A stretch of DNA of 64,000 nt from Streptococcus cristatus (GCF_003943515.1 NZ_RJPT01000003.1:62001-126000); one strand, 5' to 3'. Shown: positions 27,163 to 38,047, counted from the stretch's first letter. Notes: generated by a model from the letters alone, not told the origin. Translations and numbers: made by a program.

Positions 27163-28365
27163 ATGAATGAATTTGAAGATTTGCTAAACAGTGTTAGCCA
27201 AGTCGAGCCAGGTGATGTCGTTACTGCTGAAGTATTGACAGTGGATGCTAACCAAGCTAATGTTGCCATTGCTGGTACTGGTGTTGAAGGGGTTTTGACT
27301 CTGCGTGAGTTGACAAATGATCGTGATGCTGACATCAATGACTTTGTAAAACCAGGTGACACACTTGAATTGCTTGTTCTTCGTCAAGTAGTAGGTAAAG
27401 ATACAGATACAGTTACTTACCTAGTATCTAAAAAACGTTTAGAAGCTCGCAAAGCATGGGACAAATTGGTTGGTCGTGAAGAAGAAGTTGTTACTGTTAA
27501 GGGCACTCGTGCTGTTAAAGGTGGACTTTCTGTTGAGTTTGAAGGACTTCGTGGATTTATTCCAGCTTCAATGCTCGATACTCGTTTCGTTCGCAACACT
27601 GAACGTTTTGTAGGTCAAGAATTTGATGCTAAGATCAAAGAAGTAGATCCAAAAGAAAACCGCTTCATCCTTTCACGTCGTGAAGTTGTTGAAGCAGAAG
27701 CTGCAGCAGCGCGTGCAGAAGTATTTGGTAAATTGAATGTTGGTGATGTTGTAACTGGTAAAGTTGCTCGTATCACAAGCTTCGGTGCTTTCATTGACCT
27801 TGGTGGTGTTGATGGTTTGGTTCACTTGACTGAACTTTCTCACGAGCGTAACGTTTCACCAAAATCTGTTGTTTCAGTTGGTGACGAAATCGAAGTGAAA
27901 GTTCTTGATTTGAACGAAGAAGAAGGCCGCGTGTCACTTTCACTTAAAGCTACAACTCCTGGACCATGGGACGGTGTTGAACAAAAACTTGCTGCTGGCG
28001 ATGTAGTTGAAGGTACAGTAAAACGTTTGACTGACTTCGGTGCTTTCGTTGAAGTATTGCCAGGTATCGACGGACTTGTTCACATCTCACAAATTTCACA
28101 CAAACGTGTTGAAAATCCAAAAGATGCTCTTAAAGTTGGTCAAGAAGTGACTGTTAAAGTTCTTGAAGTGAATGCTGCTGCTGAGCGTGTATCACTTTCT
28201 ATCAAGGCTCTTGAAGAGCGTCCAGCTCAAGAAGAAGGCCAAAAAGAAGAAAAACGTCAATCTCGTCCGCGTCGTCCACGTCGTCAAGAAAAACGTGACT
28301 TCGAGCTTCCAGAAACTCAAACTGGTTTCTCAATGGCTGATCTTTTCGGTGATATCGAATTGTAA
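27163..28365 (+). CDS. rpsA: 30S ribosomal protein S1 (four-domain form)
   Basis: 400 residues with four S1 RNA-binding domains, each opening with a G-D-V/x-V-T/x-(G/A)-x-V pattern (about residues 18, 102, 190 and 273). The third and fourth show the canonical [14 protein letters not shown] and [15 protein letters not shown]. The C-terminus is Lys/Arg-rich. Firmicute S1 is shorter than the six-domain Escherichia coli form. The strongly biased codon use suits an abundant protein. It binds mRNA on the 30S subunit; GGAGG lies 11 bases before the ATG. Confidence 0.96.
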   Translation: MNEFEDLLNSVSQVEPGDVVTAEVLTVDANQANVAIAGTGVEGVLTLRELTNDRDADINDFVKPGDTLELLVLRQVVGKDTDTVTYLVSKKRLEARKAWDKLVGREEEVVTVKGTRAVKGGLSVEFEGLRGFIPASMLDTRFVRNTERFVGQEFDAKIKEVDPKENRFILSRREVVEAEAAAARAEVFGKLNVGDVVTGKVARITSFGAFIDLGGVDGLVHLTELSHERNVSPKSVVSVGDEIEVKVLDLNEEEGRVSLSLKATTPGPWDGVEQKLAAGDVVEGTVKRLTDFGAFVEVLPGIDGLVHISQISHKRVENPKDALKVGQEVTVKVLEVNAAAERVSLSIKALEERPAQEEGQKEEKRQSRPRRPRRQEKRDFELPETQTGFSMADLFGDIEL

Positions 28366-28372
28366 TTTACTT

Positions 28373-28404
28373 AAGAAGAGGCTGAGTTTCTCAGCTTCTT
28401 TTTT
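28373..28404 (+). terminator. terminator after rpsA
   Basis: AAGAGGCTGAG and CTCAGCTTCT arms followed by TTTTTT. Confidence 0.85.
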
Positions 28405-28534
28405 CGTCTTTTCAAGTGGGACTTTGCATTCGAGTCATTTATTGCGATACTTGCTCTTTATGCATATTCAGTTTTATTTAAGCGAAAGATGCTAGACTAA
28501 GTCTCTCGTTCATTCTATGAGAAAGGAGCTTGCC

Positions 28535-29254
28535 ATGAAGTTTATTTTCGATTGTATTAGATTTATATTTCGCTTGATTTGGCGGCTCATTTGGGGTCTT
28601 ATTTGGTCTGTGGCACTCAGTTTCCTTGTTCTTGTAGGTGTTTTTTATTTTACTACTTCGACAGAGACAGGGGCAGAGGGATTATCGCAGGCTCTTCGAA
28701 CTACTGTTACTCAAGTGGATCAATTTTTAACGCATCAAGGACTTTCCACTGGTCTTCAGACTAGTGAGGGAATTCAGCCCCATCAGCTGACAGATGAGCA
28801 TAAAGGGACGGGAGCTCGCTGGGAGAAGGCTAGTGCTACGGTATATATCGATACCACGAATGAAACTTTACGTTCAGCCTATCAGGAGGCCATTAGTTCC
28901 TGGAACCAGACAGGAGCTTTCACCTTTCAAATCATCAATGACAAAGAAGAAGCGGATATCGTTGCGACGGAAATGAATGACGGCAGTGTCAGTGCAGCTG
29001 GTGAGGCAGAGTCCAAGACCAACCTGCTGACCAATCGTTTCACCCATGTGACTGTTCGTCTTAATAGTTACTACCTGCTGGACAGTCGCTATGCTTATTC
29101 TCATGAGCGAATTGTCAATACAGCAGCGCACGAATTGGGCCATGCTATCGGATTAGACCATAATGAGGAGGAATCAGTGATGCAGTCGGCAGGCTCATTT
29201 TATAGTATTCAGCCGATAGATATCCAGGCTGTAAAAGACTTGTATCAATCATAA
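28535..29254 (+). CDS. membrane-anchored matrixin-type zinc metalloprotease
   Basis: 239 residues from ATG 28535 (AAAGGAG six bases upstream, inside a longer frame beginning at 28517). One N-terminal membrane segment (about 12-36), then an extracytoplasmic domain. The extended zinc motif HELGHAIGLDH lies at 199-209 and is followed by VMQSAG, the place for the Met-turn, so all three zinc histidines and the catalytic Glu are intact. It resembles M10A matrixins, here a compact domain without propeptide cysteine switch. The small membrane protein four bases downstream may be a partner. Substrate unknown. Confidence 0.85.
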   Translation: MKFIFDCIRFIFRLIWRLIWGLIWSVALSFLVLVGVFYFTTSTETGAEGLSQALRTTVTQVDQFLTHQGLSTGLQTSEGIQPHQLTDEHKGTGARWEKASATVYIDTTNETLRSAYQEAISSWNQTGAFTFQIINDKEEADIVATEMNDGSVSAAGEAESKTNLLTNRFTHVTVRLNSYYLLDSRYAYSHERIVNTAAHELGHAIGLDHNEEESVMQSAGSFYSIQPIDIQAVKDLYQS

Positions 29255-29258
29255 AGGT

Positions 29259-29624
29259 ATGCTAAAATCGATTTTTAATATTATTAGACGCTTCCCAGAG
29301 CAAGTTTTCCTTTTTCTTTTTAATTCAGGCATTTTTGCTTGGCTGTGGAAAAGCGGCAGCGACATTGCTAACCAGCTAGGCGTGACAGCAGCTTGGAAAA
29401 CTCATGTTCCAGCGCCCATTCAGGCCTTCTTTGGCGAGAATGTTGAGACGGTTCAAGGATTTTTCCAGCATTCAGCCATTATGTGGTTGATTGGTTCCAT
29501 GATTATTCTTTGGATCGTTCGTTTTGTCAAAGGGATGATAAAGCTAAGTCTCTTTGTTTTGATTGTTTTGTTGGGCATTTACTTGGTCATGCAAAATCAA
29601 GAAGTTCTAGGGAGTTTTCTGTAA
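29259..29624 (+). CDS. small membrane protein, unknown
   Basis: 121 residues with two or three hydrophobic segments (about 15-31, 73-88 and 93-110). It begins four bases after the metalloprotease gene, whose end supplies only a weak ribosome site, so translation is probably coupled. No family recognised. Its adjacency suggests action with the protease at the membrane, but that is inference. Confidence 0.65.
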   Translation: MLKSIFNIIRRFPEQVFLFLFNSGIFAWLWKSGSDIANQLGVTAAWKTHVPAPIQAFFGENVETVQGFFQHSAIMWLIGSMIILWIVRFVKGMIKLSLFVLIVLLGIYLVMQNQEVLGSFL

Positions 29625-29870
29625 ACTACAAGCAATTTATAGAAGAAAAAAACTTATGACATGAAGAGGCTTAATTGAGCGAGAGCAAGTTTTTCATGGC
29701 AAGTTCAGTGCAAGCTTTCCAAGAAGTTTGTAGAAGGTCTTGTACTCTCTGATATTTCCTTATACATATTTTTAAGCAAAAAATTTCGTGTGGACAAGCT
29801 TGCAACAGTACTAAATCCTTACTAAAAAAGTGAGATTCTAAAAAATATTTAAAAAAAGCAAAAGAAAGGG
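29625..29870. other. intergenic stretch before the lac promoter
   Basis: About 245 bases without a convincing gene, tRNA or terminator. It contains CATGGCAAGTTCAGTG, faintly like CATGGCGAATTCTG of the hairpin array at 19514, but no clear hairpin set. Nothing else seen. Confidence 0.4.
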
Positions 29871-29899
29871 TTTACATTCACATTTTGATGTGCTATAAT
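29871..29899 (+). promoter_or_regulatory. promoter of the lac operon
   Basis: TTTACA (29871-29876), 17 bases, TATAAT (29894-29899). Confidence 0.85.
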
Positions 29900-29914
29900 G
29901 AAACCATAAATTGA

Positions 29915-30012
29915 ATAGGGTGAGCGTTACTAAGTTGGATTAGGCGTGACCGCAAATGAATTGGAAGAGGCAAGTTCTCTTGTGTTTTTCCGTTTGTTTG
30001 CGGTCATTTTTA
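29915..30012 (+). promoter_or_regulatory. LacT-type antiterminator site and overlapping terminator
   Basis: The leader carries GTTACT ... GATTAGGC ... GACC, the pattern of a ribonucleic antiterminator site for BglG/LicT proteins, overlapping a strong terminator TGACCGCAAA (29947-29956) ... TTTGCGGTCA (29997-30006) followed by TTTTTA. The overlap means the two structures exclude each other, so LacT binding would allow read-through into lacT-lacF-lacE-lacG. The hairpin is directly visible; the exact site boundary is approximate. Confidence 0.85.
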
Positions 30013-30049
30013 TTTCACGAAGGCTCAAGAAAATGATAAGGAGGGAACT

Positions 30050-30883
30050 ATGTATCGAATTATACTTCCTATGAATAACAATGTTGCTCTAGCCAAACAT
30101 GAAAATGGTGAAGAGGTTGTTCTGATTGGTAGTGGGATAGCATTCAATAAGAAAAAGGGTGATCCTGTTCTGGAAAGTAAGATTGAGAAAGTCTTTCGTA
30201 TGAGAACGGAAGAGTCCAAGGAAAACTTTGTGGCCTTGCTCAAAGATGTGCCACTGGACTTTATCACAGTGACCTATGATGTGATTGACACGCTTTCCAA
30301 GAAATACCATTACCCAGTCCAGGAGTATATCTATGTCACACTGACGGACCATATCTACTGTTCTTATCAAGCACTTCAGCAGGGGCGGTACAAGGAGAGT
30401 GACCTGCCAGATGCTTCAGGTAAATATCCCACTCCTTATCAAATCGCGCAAGAAGCAGTGGCTATTTATCGGGAACGACTCTTAGAAGCATTTCCAGACG
30501 ATGAAATAAACAGAATCGCCTATCACTTTATCAATGCAGAAGGGGTCTCCAGTCCAGCAGGTCAGGGTCATTTGGATCAGCGGAAGGAAATTCTAGCGGC
30601 TGTAGAAGAAGAGCTGAGAAAGCAGGGAATTAAAAGAACATCGGAGAATAGCAACTTCTATGACCGATTTATGATTCATCTCAATTACTTCTTAGATTAC
30701 TTAGACAGAAGCCGAGATGACAACGTTTCACTGTTAGAAATGGAAAGTCAGATTAAATTGACCTATCCCAAAGCTTATCAAATCGGAAGTAGTCTTTATG
30801 AGATTATTGCCCAGAAAACTGGAATAGACTTATATCATAGTGAGCGAGTTTATCTGGTATTACATATTCAACGATTATTATAA
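30050..30883 (+). CDS. lacT: BglG/LicT-family transcription antiterminator LacT
   Basis: 277 residues. The N-terminal RNA-binding domain (about 1-55: MYRIILPMNNNVALA and VLIGSGIAFNKKKGD) is followed by two PTS regulation domains with conserved histidines (PRD1 about 65-170, including DHIYCSY; PRD2 about 175-277, including HLNYF and H in VLHIQRLL). PTS proteins phosphorylate the PRDs, so the factor binds its RNA only when lactose is being transported. It lies between its own target leader and lacF, which allows autoregulation. Confidence 0.93.
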   Translation: MYRIILPMNNNVALAKHENGEEVVLIGSGIAFNKKKGDPVLESKIEKVFRMRTEESKENFVALLKDVPLDFITVTYDVIDTLSKKYHYPVQEYIYVTLTDHIYCSYQALQQGRYKESDLPDASGKYPTPYQIAQEAVAIYRERLLEAFPDDEINRIAYHFINAEGVSSPAGQGHLDQRKEILAAVEEELRKQGIKRTSENSNFYDRFMIHLNYFLDYLDRSRDDNVSLLEMESQIKLTYPKAYQIGSSLYEIIAQKTGIDLYHSERVYLVLHIQRLL

Positions 30884-30907
30884 GGAACATTAAAAGGAGG
30901 ATCTATC

Positions 30908-31225
30908 ATGAATAGAGAAGAAGTAACATTACTTGGTTTTGAAATCGTAGCCTACGCAGGTGACGCTCGCTCCAAGTTGCTGGAAGCACTAAATGCAGCT
31001 CAGGCTGGAGAATTTGACCGCGCAGAAAGTTTGGTGGAAGAAGCCAATGCTTGTATTGTCGAAGCGCACCATGCTCAGACCAGCCTTTTGACCAAAGAAG
31101 CTGCTGGTGAGGACTTGGCTTATAGCGTGACGATGATGCACGGCCAAGACCACTTGATGACAACCTTGTTGCTCAAGGATTTGATGAAACACATGATTGA
31201 ACTATATAAAAGAGGAGTAAAATAA
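30908..31225 (+). CDS. lacF: lactose-specific PTS enzyme IIA
   Basis: 105 residues, the normal size. The phosphorylated histidine is His78 in [10 protein letters not shown], and HHAQTSLL is conserved in the lactose/cellobiose IIA family. The soluble protein passes phosphate from HPr to the IIB domain of LacE. AAAAGGAGGA lies upstream; its stop overlaps the lacE start (TAATG), ensuring coupled synthesis. Confidence 0.97.
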   Translation: MNREEVTLLGFEIVAYAGDARSKLLEALNAAQAGEFDRAESLVEEANACIVEAHHAQTSLLTKEAAGEDLAYSVTMMHGQDHLMTTLLLKDLMKHMIELYKRGVK

Positions 31226-32931
31226 TGAACAAACTCATCGGACTTATTGAGAAAGGGAAGCCTTTCTTTGAGAAGATTTCTCGGAACATCTATCTCCGTG
31301 CTATTCGGGATGGCTTTATCGCCGGTATGCCAGTCATCCTCTTCTCATCTATTTTTATCTTGATTGCCTATGTGCCAAATGCGTGGGGCTTCCACTGGTC
31401 TAAGGATATTGAAACTTTCTTAATGACCCCTTATAGCTATTCAATGGGGATTCTGGCTTTCTTTGTGGGTGGGACCACTGCCAAGGCTTTGACGGACTCT
31501 GTCAATCGCAGCCTGCCTGCTACAAACCAGATTAACTTCTTATCTACTATGCTGGCTTCTATGGTCGGCTTCCTCCTCATGGCAGCTGAGCCTGCCAAAG
31601 AAGGTGGCTTCCTGACTGCCTTCATGGGAACAAAAGGTCTTTTGACAGCTTTCATCGCAGCCTTTGTGACGGTTAATGTCTACAAGGTTTGTGTAAAAAA
31701 TAATGTCACCATCCGCATGCCAGAAGAAGTTCCACCAAATATTTCCCAAGTATTTAAAGACTTGATTCCATTTACTGTTTCAGTCGTTCTGCTCTACGGT
31801 TTGGAACTGCTTGTTAAAGCAAGTCTGGGAGTAACGGTTGCTGAATCCATAGGAACGCTTCTAGCTCCACTCTTCTCAGCAGCTGATGGCTATCTGGGAA
31901 TCACGCTTATCTTTGGTGCTTATGCTTTCTTCTGGTTCGTGGGAATTCATGGTCCGTCTATTGTTGAGCCTGCTATTGCTGCCATTACTTATGCCAATAT
32001 CGATGCCAACTTGGCCTTGCTTCAAGCTGGTCAGCATGCGGATAAGGTCATCACTTCTGGTACTCAAATGTTCATCGTTACCATGGGTGGTACTGGTGCG
32101 ACCTTGATTGTTCCATTCCTCTTCATGTGGATCTGTAAGTCCGAGCGTAACCGTGCGATTGGACGGGCATCTGTTGTCCCAACTTTCTTTGGTGTTAATG
32201 AGCCCATTCTTTTTGGTGCTCCAATCGTACTGAATCCGATATTCTTCATTCCATTTATCTTTGCACCTATCGCAAACGTATGGATTTTCAAATTCTTTGT
32301 TGATACTTTAAACATGAACTCCTTCTCAGCCAACCTTCCTTGGGTGACACCTGGACCTCTGGGAATTGTGCTGGGGACCAACTTTCAGCTTCTGTCTTTT
32401 GTACTAGCAGCCCTTCTTGTCGTAGTGGATGTGATTATTTACTATCCATTTGTCAAGGTTTATGACGAACAAATTCTAGAAGAAGAACGTTCTGGCAAAG
32501 CTAACGATGCTCTTAAAGAAAAAGTAGCAGCCAACTTTAATACTGCTAAAGCGGATGCTATCCTTGAAAAAGCAGGAGTGGATGAAGAAGCTCCTGCTCA
32601 AAACAATATTAGCGAAGAAACCAATGTTCTGGTGCTCTGTGCAGGCGGTGGTACTAGCGGATTGCTGGCCAACGCTTTGAATAAAGCAGCAGCTGAATAC
32701 AATGTTCCTGTCAAAGCAGCAGCGGGCGGCTACGGTGCTCACCGTGAAATGCTGCCTGAGTTTGACCTGGTTATCCTGGCTCCTCAAGTTGCTTCAAACT
32801 TTGAAGACATGAAGGCGGAAACTGATAAATTGGGGATCAAGCTAGCTAAGACCGAAGGCGCCCAATACATCAAACTAACCCGTGATGGTAAAGGAGCACT
32901 GGCCTTTGTTCAGGAGCAATTCAACAACTAA
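31225..32931 (+). CDS. lacE: lactose-specific PTS enzyme IICB
   Basis: 568 residues. An N-terminal IIC transport domain with about ten membrane segments and [13 protein letters not shown] runs to about residue 420. After a linker, the IIB domain (about 465-568) carries the phosphorylated cysteine, Cys472, in [11 protein letters not shown]. It imports lactose as lactose-6-phosphate. Together with LacF and LacG this makes a complete uptake-and-cleavage route. The tagatose genes lacABCD, often upstream in streptococci, are not in this window. Confidence 0.97.
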   Translation: MNKLIGLIEKGKPFFEKISRNIYLRAIRDGFIAGMPVILFSSIFILIAYVPNAWGFHWSKDIETFLMTPYSYSMGILAFFVGGTTAKALTDSVNRSLPATNQINFLSTMLASMVGFLLMAAEPAKEGGFLTAFMGTKGLLTAFIAAFVTVNVYKVCVKNNVTIRMPEEVPPNISQVFKDLIPFTVSVVLLYGLELLVKASLGVTVAESIGTLLAPLFSAADGYLGITLIFGAYAFFWFVGIHGPSIVEPAIAAITYANIDANLALLQAGQHADKVITSGTQMFIVTMGGTGATLIVPFLFMWICKSERNRAIGRASVVPTFFGVNEPILFGAPIVLNPIFFIPFIFAPIANVWIFKFFVDTLNMNSFSANLPWVTPGPLGIVLGTNFQLLSFVLAALLVVVDVIIYYPFVKVYDEQILEEERSGKANDALKEKVAANFNTAKADAILEKAGVDEEAPAQNNISEETNVLVLCAGGGTSGLLANALNKAAAEYNVPVKAAAGGYGAHREMLPEFDLVILAPQVASNFEDMKAETDKLGIKLAKTEGAQYIKLTRDGKGALAFVQEQFNN

Positions 32932-32962
32932 ATCTGTTTATTTGAGATGAAGCAACTTGATA

Positions 32963-33137
32963 GAGAGTGGGACAGAAATCGGTAATTCGTTAGAATTCGA
33001 TTTCGTCGTCCCACCTCCGCACAGTTGAGTAGGGCTGTAAAAGCTGATGAAATCAGCGTAGTAGAGTCCACTCAACCACTGCGTCTTGCTCGATAATCCA
33101 AAGACAATTGAGAGGCTAGGACTTTTGTCCCACTCTC
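32963..33137 (+). repeat. three-hairpin intergenic element, copy B, inside the lac operon
   Basis: 175 bp between lacE and lacG. The ends are perfect 12-base inverted repeats GAGAGTGGGACA/TGTCCCACTCTC. Hairpins: 32968-33013 (TGGGAC ... GTCCCA with an inner GAAATCG ... CGATTTC pair), 33024-33076 (GTTGAGT ... ACTCAAC, inner GCTGAT-gaa-ATCAGC) and a weakened 33112-33137. Unlike copies A and C it has no T-run on either side, which fits a place where transcription must continue into lacG. Confidence 0.9.
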
Positions 33138-33150
33138 CAAATGTTATTGA

Positions 33151-34569
<1,419 letters not shown>

Positions 34570-34574
34570 AAAAT

Positions 34575-34608
34575 AAAGCCGTTAGAGTTGAGCTCTTTCG
34601 GCTTTTTT
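34575..34608 (+). terminator. terminator of the lac operon
   Basis: AAAGCCG ... CGGCTTT with an inner AGAG/CTCT pair, followed by T-run. Confidence 0.88.
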
Positions 34609-34777
34609 GGGTATGCTAATCCATAGAAGTCTGATTTGATGGTATTCAATCGCTAGACAGGATATTCTGGTCTGAGTGCTTGCGGAAAAATTTAAAATTT
34701 TCCTTTGAATTGGCTTGAGAGACAGACAGTTTGGATTTCATTTTTTATGACAGCCAATGGCTCTGTACTTGGAAATC

Positions 34778-34786
34778 TGCTATAAT
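34778..34786 (+). promoter_or_regulatory. extended -10 promoter, predicting a leaderless mRNA for the ABC-F gene
   Basis: TGCTATAAT ends six bases before ATG 34793; the next upstream in-frame ATG (34757) lies before the promoter. Confidence 0.65.
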
Positions 34787-34792
34787 GGTTTT

Positions 34793-36688
34793 ATGATTAT
34801 TTTACAAGCAAACAAGATTGAACGCTCTTTTGCAGGGGAGCTACTTTTTGATAATATCAACCTGCAGGTGGATGAGAGTGACCGGATTGCACTGGTCGGT
34901 AAAAACGGAGCTGGTAAGTCAACCCTGCTCAAGATTTTGGTGGGCGAGGAAGAGCCTACTTCTGGTCAGATCAATAAAAAACGAGACCTTTCCCTATCTT
35001 ATCTGGCTCAGGACAGCCGCTTTGAGTCGGAGAATACTATCTACGACGAGATGCTGCTGGTCTTTGATAATCTGCGCCAGCAGGAAAAGCGACTACGCCA
35101 GATGGAGCTGCAAATGGGAGAATTGTCAGGGGAAGACCTGACGGCTCTCATGACCCAGTACGACCAGCTGTCAGAGGACTTTCGCCAGAAAGGTGGGTTT
35201 ACCTATGAGGCCGACATTCGAGCGATTTTGAATGGCTTCAAGTTTGACCAGTCCATGTGGCAGATGAAGATTTCTGAGCTTTCAGGCGGGCAGAATACCC
35301 GTCTGGCTCTGGCCAAAATGCTTTTAGAGAAGCCAGAACTGCTGGTCTTGGACGAGCCAACTAACCATTTGGATATCGAGACCATCGCCTGGCTAGAGAC
35401 TTACTTAGTCAACTACAGCGGTGCCCTGATTATCGTCAGCCACGACCGCTATTTCCTAGACAAGGTTGCGACTATCACGCTGGATTTGACCAAGCATTCT
35501 TTGGATTGCTATGTGGGCAATTACTCTAGCTTTGTGGTCCAAAAGGAGCAGAAGCTGGCCACCGAAGCCAAGAACTACGAAAAGCAGCAGAAAGAAATCG
35601 CAGCCTTGGAGGACTTTGTCAACCGCAACCTGGTCCGGGCCTCTACGACCAAGCGGGCTCAGTCCCGCCGTAAGCAGCTGGAAAAGATGGCGCGTTTGGA
35701 CAGGCCGGAGACTAACAGTCGCTCGGCTAATATGACCTTCAAATCCGATAAGGTTTCGGGAAATGTTGTTCTGACCCTGGAAGATGCAGCTATTGGCTAT
35801 GGCGAGGAAGTCCTGTCGGAGCCGATCAACCTCGATATTCGCAAGTTTAATGCGGTAGCTATTGTCGGACCAAATGGGATTGGAAAGACGACCTTGATTA
35901 AATCACTAATCGGGCAAGTGCCCTTCATCAGAGGCAAGGAGCAGCTGGGAGCTAACGTGGAAGTGGGCTACTATGACCAGACCCAGAGCAAACTGACTGC
36001 CAGCAATACAGTACTTGACGAGCTATGGAATGACTTCAAGATGACGCCAGAGGTCGAAATTCGCAATCGCTTAGGCGCTTTCCTCTTCTCGGGAGACGAT
36101 GTCAAGAAGTCCGTCGGCATGCTGTCGGGAGGAGAGCGGGCGCGGCTGCTTCTAGCCAAGCTGTCTATGGAAAACAACAACTTCCTCATCCTAGACGAGC
36201 CGACCAATCACCTGGATATTGACAGCAAGGAAGTGCTGGAAAATGCCCTGATTGACTTTGACGGCACCCTGCTCTTTGTCAGCCATGACCGTTACTTTAT
36301 CAATCGCGTGGCCACACAGATAGTTGAGCTCTCTGAGACAGGCTCCACCCTTTATCTGGGTGATTATGACTACTACCTAGAGAAAAAGGCAGAGCAGGAA
36401 GCCTTGCGTGAAGAGACGGAGCAGACTAGTCCTGACAAGCCAGCACCTGCTAATGACTATCAGCTCCAAAAGGAAAACCAGAAAGAACAGCGCCGACTTG
36501 CCCGTCGCCTAGAACAACTGGAAGTGCAAATCGAGGACTTGGACAGACAGATCAGTCAGCTTCAGGAAGCCATGGAAGCCACTAATGACGCCGCCGAACT
36601 CATGGAGAGCCAGCAGCAAATCGACCAGCTGACCGCTGCCCAAGAAGAAGCCATGCTAGAATGGGAAGAACTGGCGGAGAAGGTGTAG
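34793..36688 (+). CDS. ABC-F ATPase (YdiF/Uup-like translation factor)
   Basis: 631 residues from ATG 34793. Two ABC domains with no membrane part: Walker A GKNGAGKST and GPNGIGKTT, signatures SGGQNTRLALAK and SGGERARLLLAK, Walker B LLVLDEPTNHLD and FLILDEPTNHLD. The inter-domain linker is charged (about 240-310), and a C-terminal coiled coil (about 560-630) is of the type seen in Uup and YdiF. ABC-F proteins act on ribosomes in the cytoplasm; some give antibiotic resistance by target protection. The signature alone does not decide between a housekeeping and a resistance role. Leaderless start predicted. Confidence 0.9.
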   Translation: MIILQANKIERSFAGELLFDNINLQVDESDRIALVGKNGAGKSTLLKILVGEEEPTSGQINKKRDLSLSYLAQDSRFESENTIYDEMLLVFDNLRQQEKRLRQMELQMGELSGEDLTALMTQYDQLSEDFRQKGGFTYEADIRAILNGFKFDQSMWQMKISELSGGQNTRLALAKMLLEKPELLVLDEPTNHLDIETIAWLETYLVNYSGALIIVSHDRYFLDKVATITLDLTKHSLDCYVGNYSSFVVQKEQKLATEAKNYEKQQKEIAALEDFVNRNLVRASTTKRAQSRRKQLEKMARLDRPETNSRSANMTFKSDKVSGNVVLTLEDAAIGYGEEVLSEPINLDIRKFNAVAIVGPNGIGKTTLIKSLIGQVPFIRGKEQLGANVEVGYYDQTQSKLTASNTVLDELWNDFKMTPEVEIRNRLGAFLFSGDDVKKSVGMLSGGERARLLLAKLSMENNNFLILDEPTNHLDIDSKEVLENALIDFDGTLLFVSHDRYFINRVATQIVELSETGSTLYLGDYDYYLEKKAEQEALREETEQTSPDKPAPANDYQLQKENQKEQRRLARRLEQLEVQIEDLDRQISQLQEAMEATNDAAELMESQQQIDQLTAAQEEAMLEWEELAEKV

Positions 36689-37105
36689 GAGGAGCCAATC
36701 GAAGCTGCGCAAAAATGCCTAGTTTCCGTGTAAAATGAGCTCTCCAGAGCTCATAATGCTTAATTCACATGTGAAATCAGCTAAAAAAGAGTAAAAAACG
36801 AATTTTTACATGTGTTCTGAGATTTTTTCGAGGAAAATAAACTATTCTTCATGCAATCTAAGTTCTTTTAAAGACAAGTCAGTCCGTCAGATTTTCTGAC
36901 GGTTGGTCTGAGAGCAAATCCCGAACTTTCTATTTTCTGACGAGTTCTTTTAGCAGAATCTGCCTTTTCTGATTTTCAGCCGATAAGATTTTGACGAAAA
37001 GAGCCTCGTCTGAAAATAAAATCCTAACAAAGGGGCTGGAAGGTAGTTTTGAAAGAAGCGACTAGGGAGCAGAACAGCAATTAAAGGAATTGAAGTGGTA
37101 AACAA
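36689..37105. other. long intergenic region between the ABC-F and Rgg genes
   Basis: 417 bases without a gene. It holds the palindrome ATGAGCTCT-cc-AGAGCTCAT (36735-36754), the 12-base palindrome TTCACATGTGAA (36764-36775) with a second TTACATGTG about 40 bases on, and the hairpin array at 36882-37015. No short hydrophobic peptide gene of the kind paired with some Rgg regulators was found on the plus strand. Confidence 0.6.
36882..37015. repeat. array of short hairpins with A/T loops, region 2
   Basis: Begins AGTCCGTC like region 1. It contains CCGTCAG-atttt-CTGACGG (36884-36902), the weak CTG-atttt-CAG, and ATTTTGACG ... CGTCTGAAAAT near 36988-37017. Stems differ in sequence from region 1 but remain paired, and the A/T loop is kept. 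Confidence 0.6.
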
Positions 37106-37969
37106 ATGGAAGATTTAGGCAAAGTTTTTCGCGATTTTCGTTTAAATGGACAGTATTCTTTGAAGGAAGCGGCGGGCCAGGTCTGCTCGACCTCTCAGCT
37201 GTCTCGTTTTGAGCTGGGTGAGTCGGACATGACCCTCTCGAAATTTTTAGATCTCTTGGATAATATCCATGTGACTCTTGAAAATTTTATGGACAAGGCC
37301 CGGAATTTCCAGCAGCATGAGCACGTAGCTATGATGGGTCGGATTATCCCTCTTTACTACTCAAATAACGTCAAGGGATTTCAAGACTTGCAAGCAGAGC
37401 AGTTGGAAAAGGCCAAGGCAAGCAACGCGCCTCTTTACTATGAACTGAATTGGATTTTGATGCAGGGCTTGATTTGTCAGCGAGACAGTCAGTTTCGCAT
37501 GAGGCAAGAGGATTTAGATAAGGTGGCTGATTATCTCTTCCAAGTGGAAGACTGGACCATGTATGAGCTGATCCTATTTGGTAATCTCTATAGCTTCTAT
37601 GATGTGGACTACGTCTACCGTCTGGGCAAGGAAGTCATGGAGCGGGAGGACTACTACAAAGAAATCGGTCGCCATAAGAAATTAGTCTTGATTATAGCGC
37701 TCAATTGTTACCAGCATTGTTTGGAAAGTTGTTCTTTTGATAAGGCTAGTTATTTTGAGACTTACGTAGAGAAAATCATTGGCAAGGGCATCAAACTCTA
37801 TGAACGCAATGTATTCCTCTATCTAAAAGGTTTTGCAGCTTATCAGAAGGGAGAGAAGAAGCAGGGAATCAAGCAAATGCAGGAAGCCATGCATATCTTT
37901 GAAGTGCTAGAACTACCTGAGCAAGTCGACTATTATCAAGAGCATTTCTATAAGTTTGTAAAAGTATAA
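37106..37969 (+). CDS. Rgg/GadR/MutR-family transcriptional regulator
   Basis: 287 residues. An N-terminal helix-turn-helix (about 8-60: SLKEAAGQVCSTSQLSRFELGESDMTL, split here by the length rule only in writing motifs such as SQLSRFE) is followed by a helical repeat domain of the kind that binds signalling peptides. Rgg proteins control competence, bacteriocins or adjacent operons in streptococci. The MFS gene 78 bases downstream is the probable local target. The ribosome site is poor. No SHP-type peptide gene is visible nearby, so its ligand is unknown. Confidence 0.85.
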   Translation: MEDLGKVFRDFRLNGQYSLKEAAGQVCSTSQLSRFELGESDMTLSKFLDLLDNIHVTLENFMDKARNFQQHEHVAMMGRIIPLYYSNNVKGFQDLQAEQLEKAKASNAPLYYELNWILMQGLICQRDSQFRMRQEDLDKVADYLFQVEDWTMYELILFGNLYSFYDVDYVYRLGKEVMEREDYYKEIGRHKKLVLIIALNCYQHCLESCSFDKASYFETYVEKIIGKGIKLYERNVFLYLKGFAAYQKGEKKQGIKQMQEAMHIFEVLELPEQVDYYQEHFYKFVKV

Positions 37970-37970
37970 T

Positions 37971-37986
37971 TTCCCAAATATGGGAA
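37971..37986. promoter_or_regulatory. palindrome before the MFS promoter, candidate operator
   Basis: TTCCCA-aata-TGGGAA, two bases after the Rgg stop and about 28 bases before an extended -10 box (TGATACAAT, 38011-38019). No T-run follows, which argues against a terminator. Confidence 0.5.
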
Positions 37987-38047
37987 AAATAAAGAAACTC
38001 CCTCTATTCCTGATACAATAGTTTCAGAAATGGAAGGAGGTATTTTT

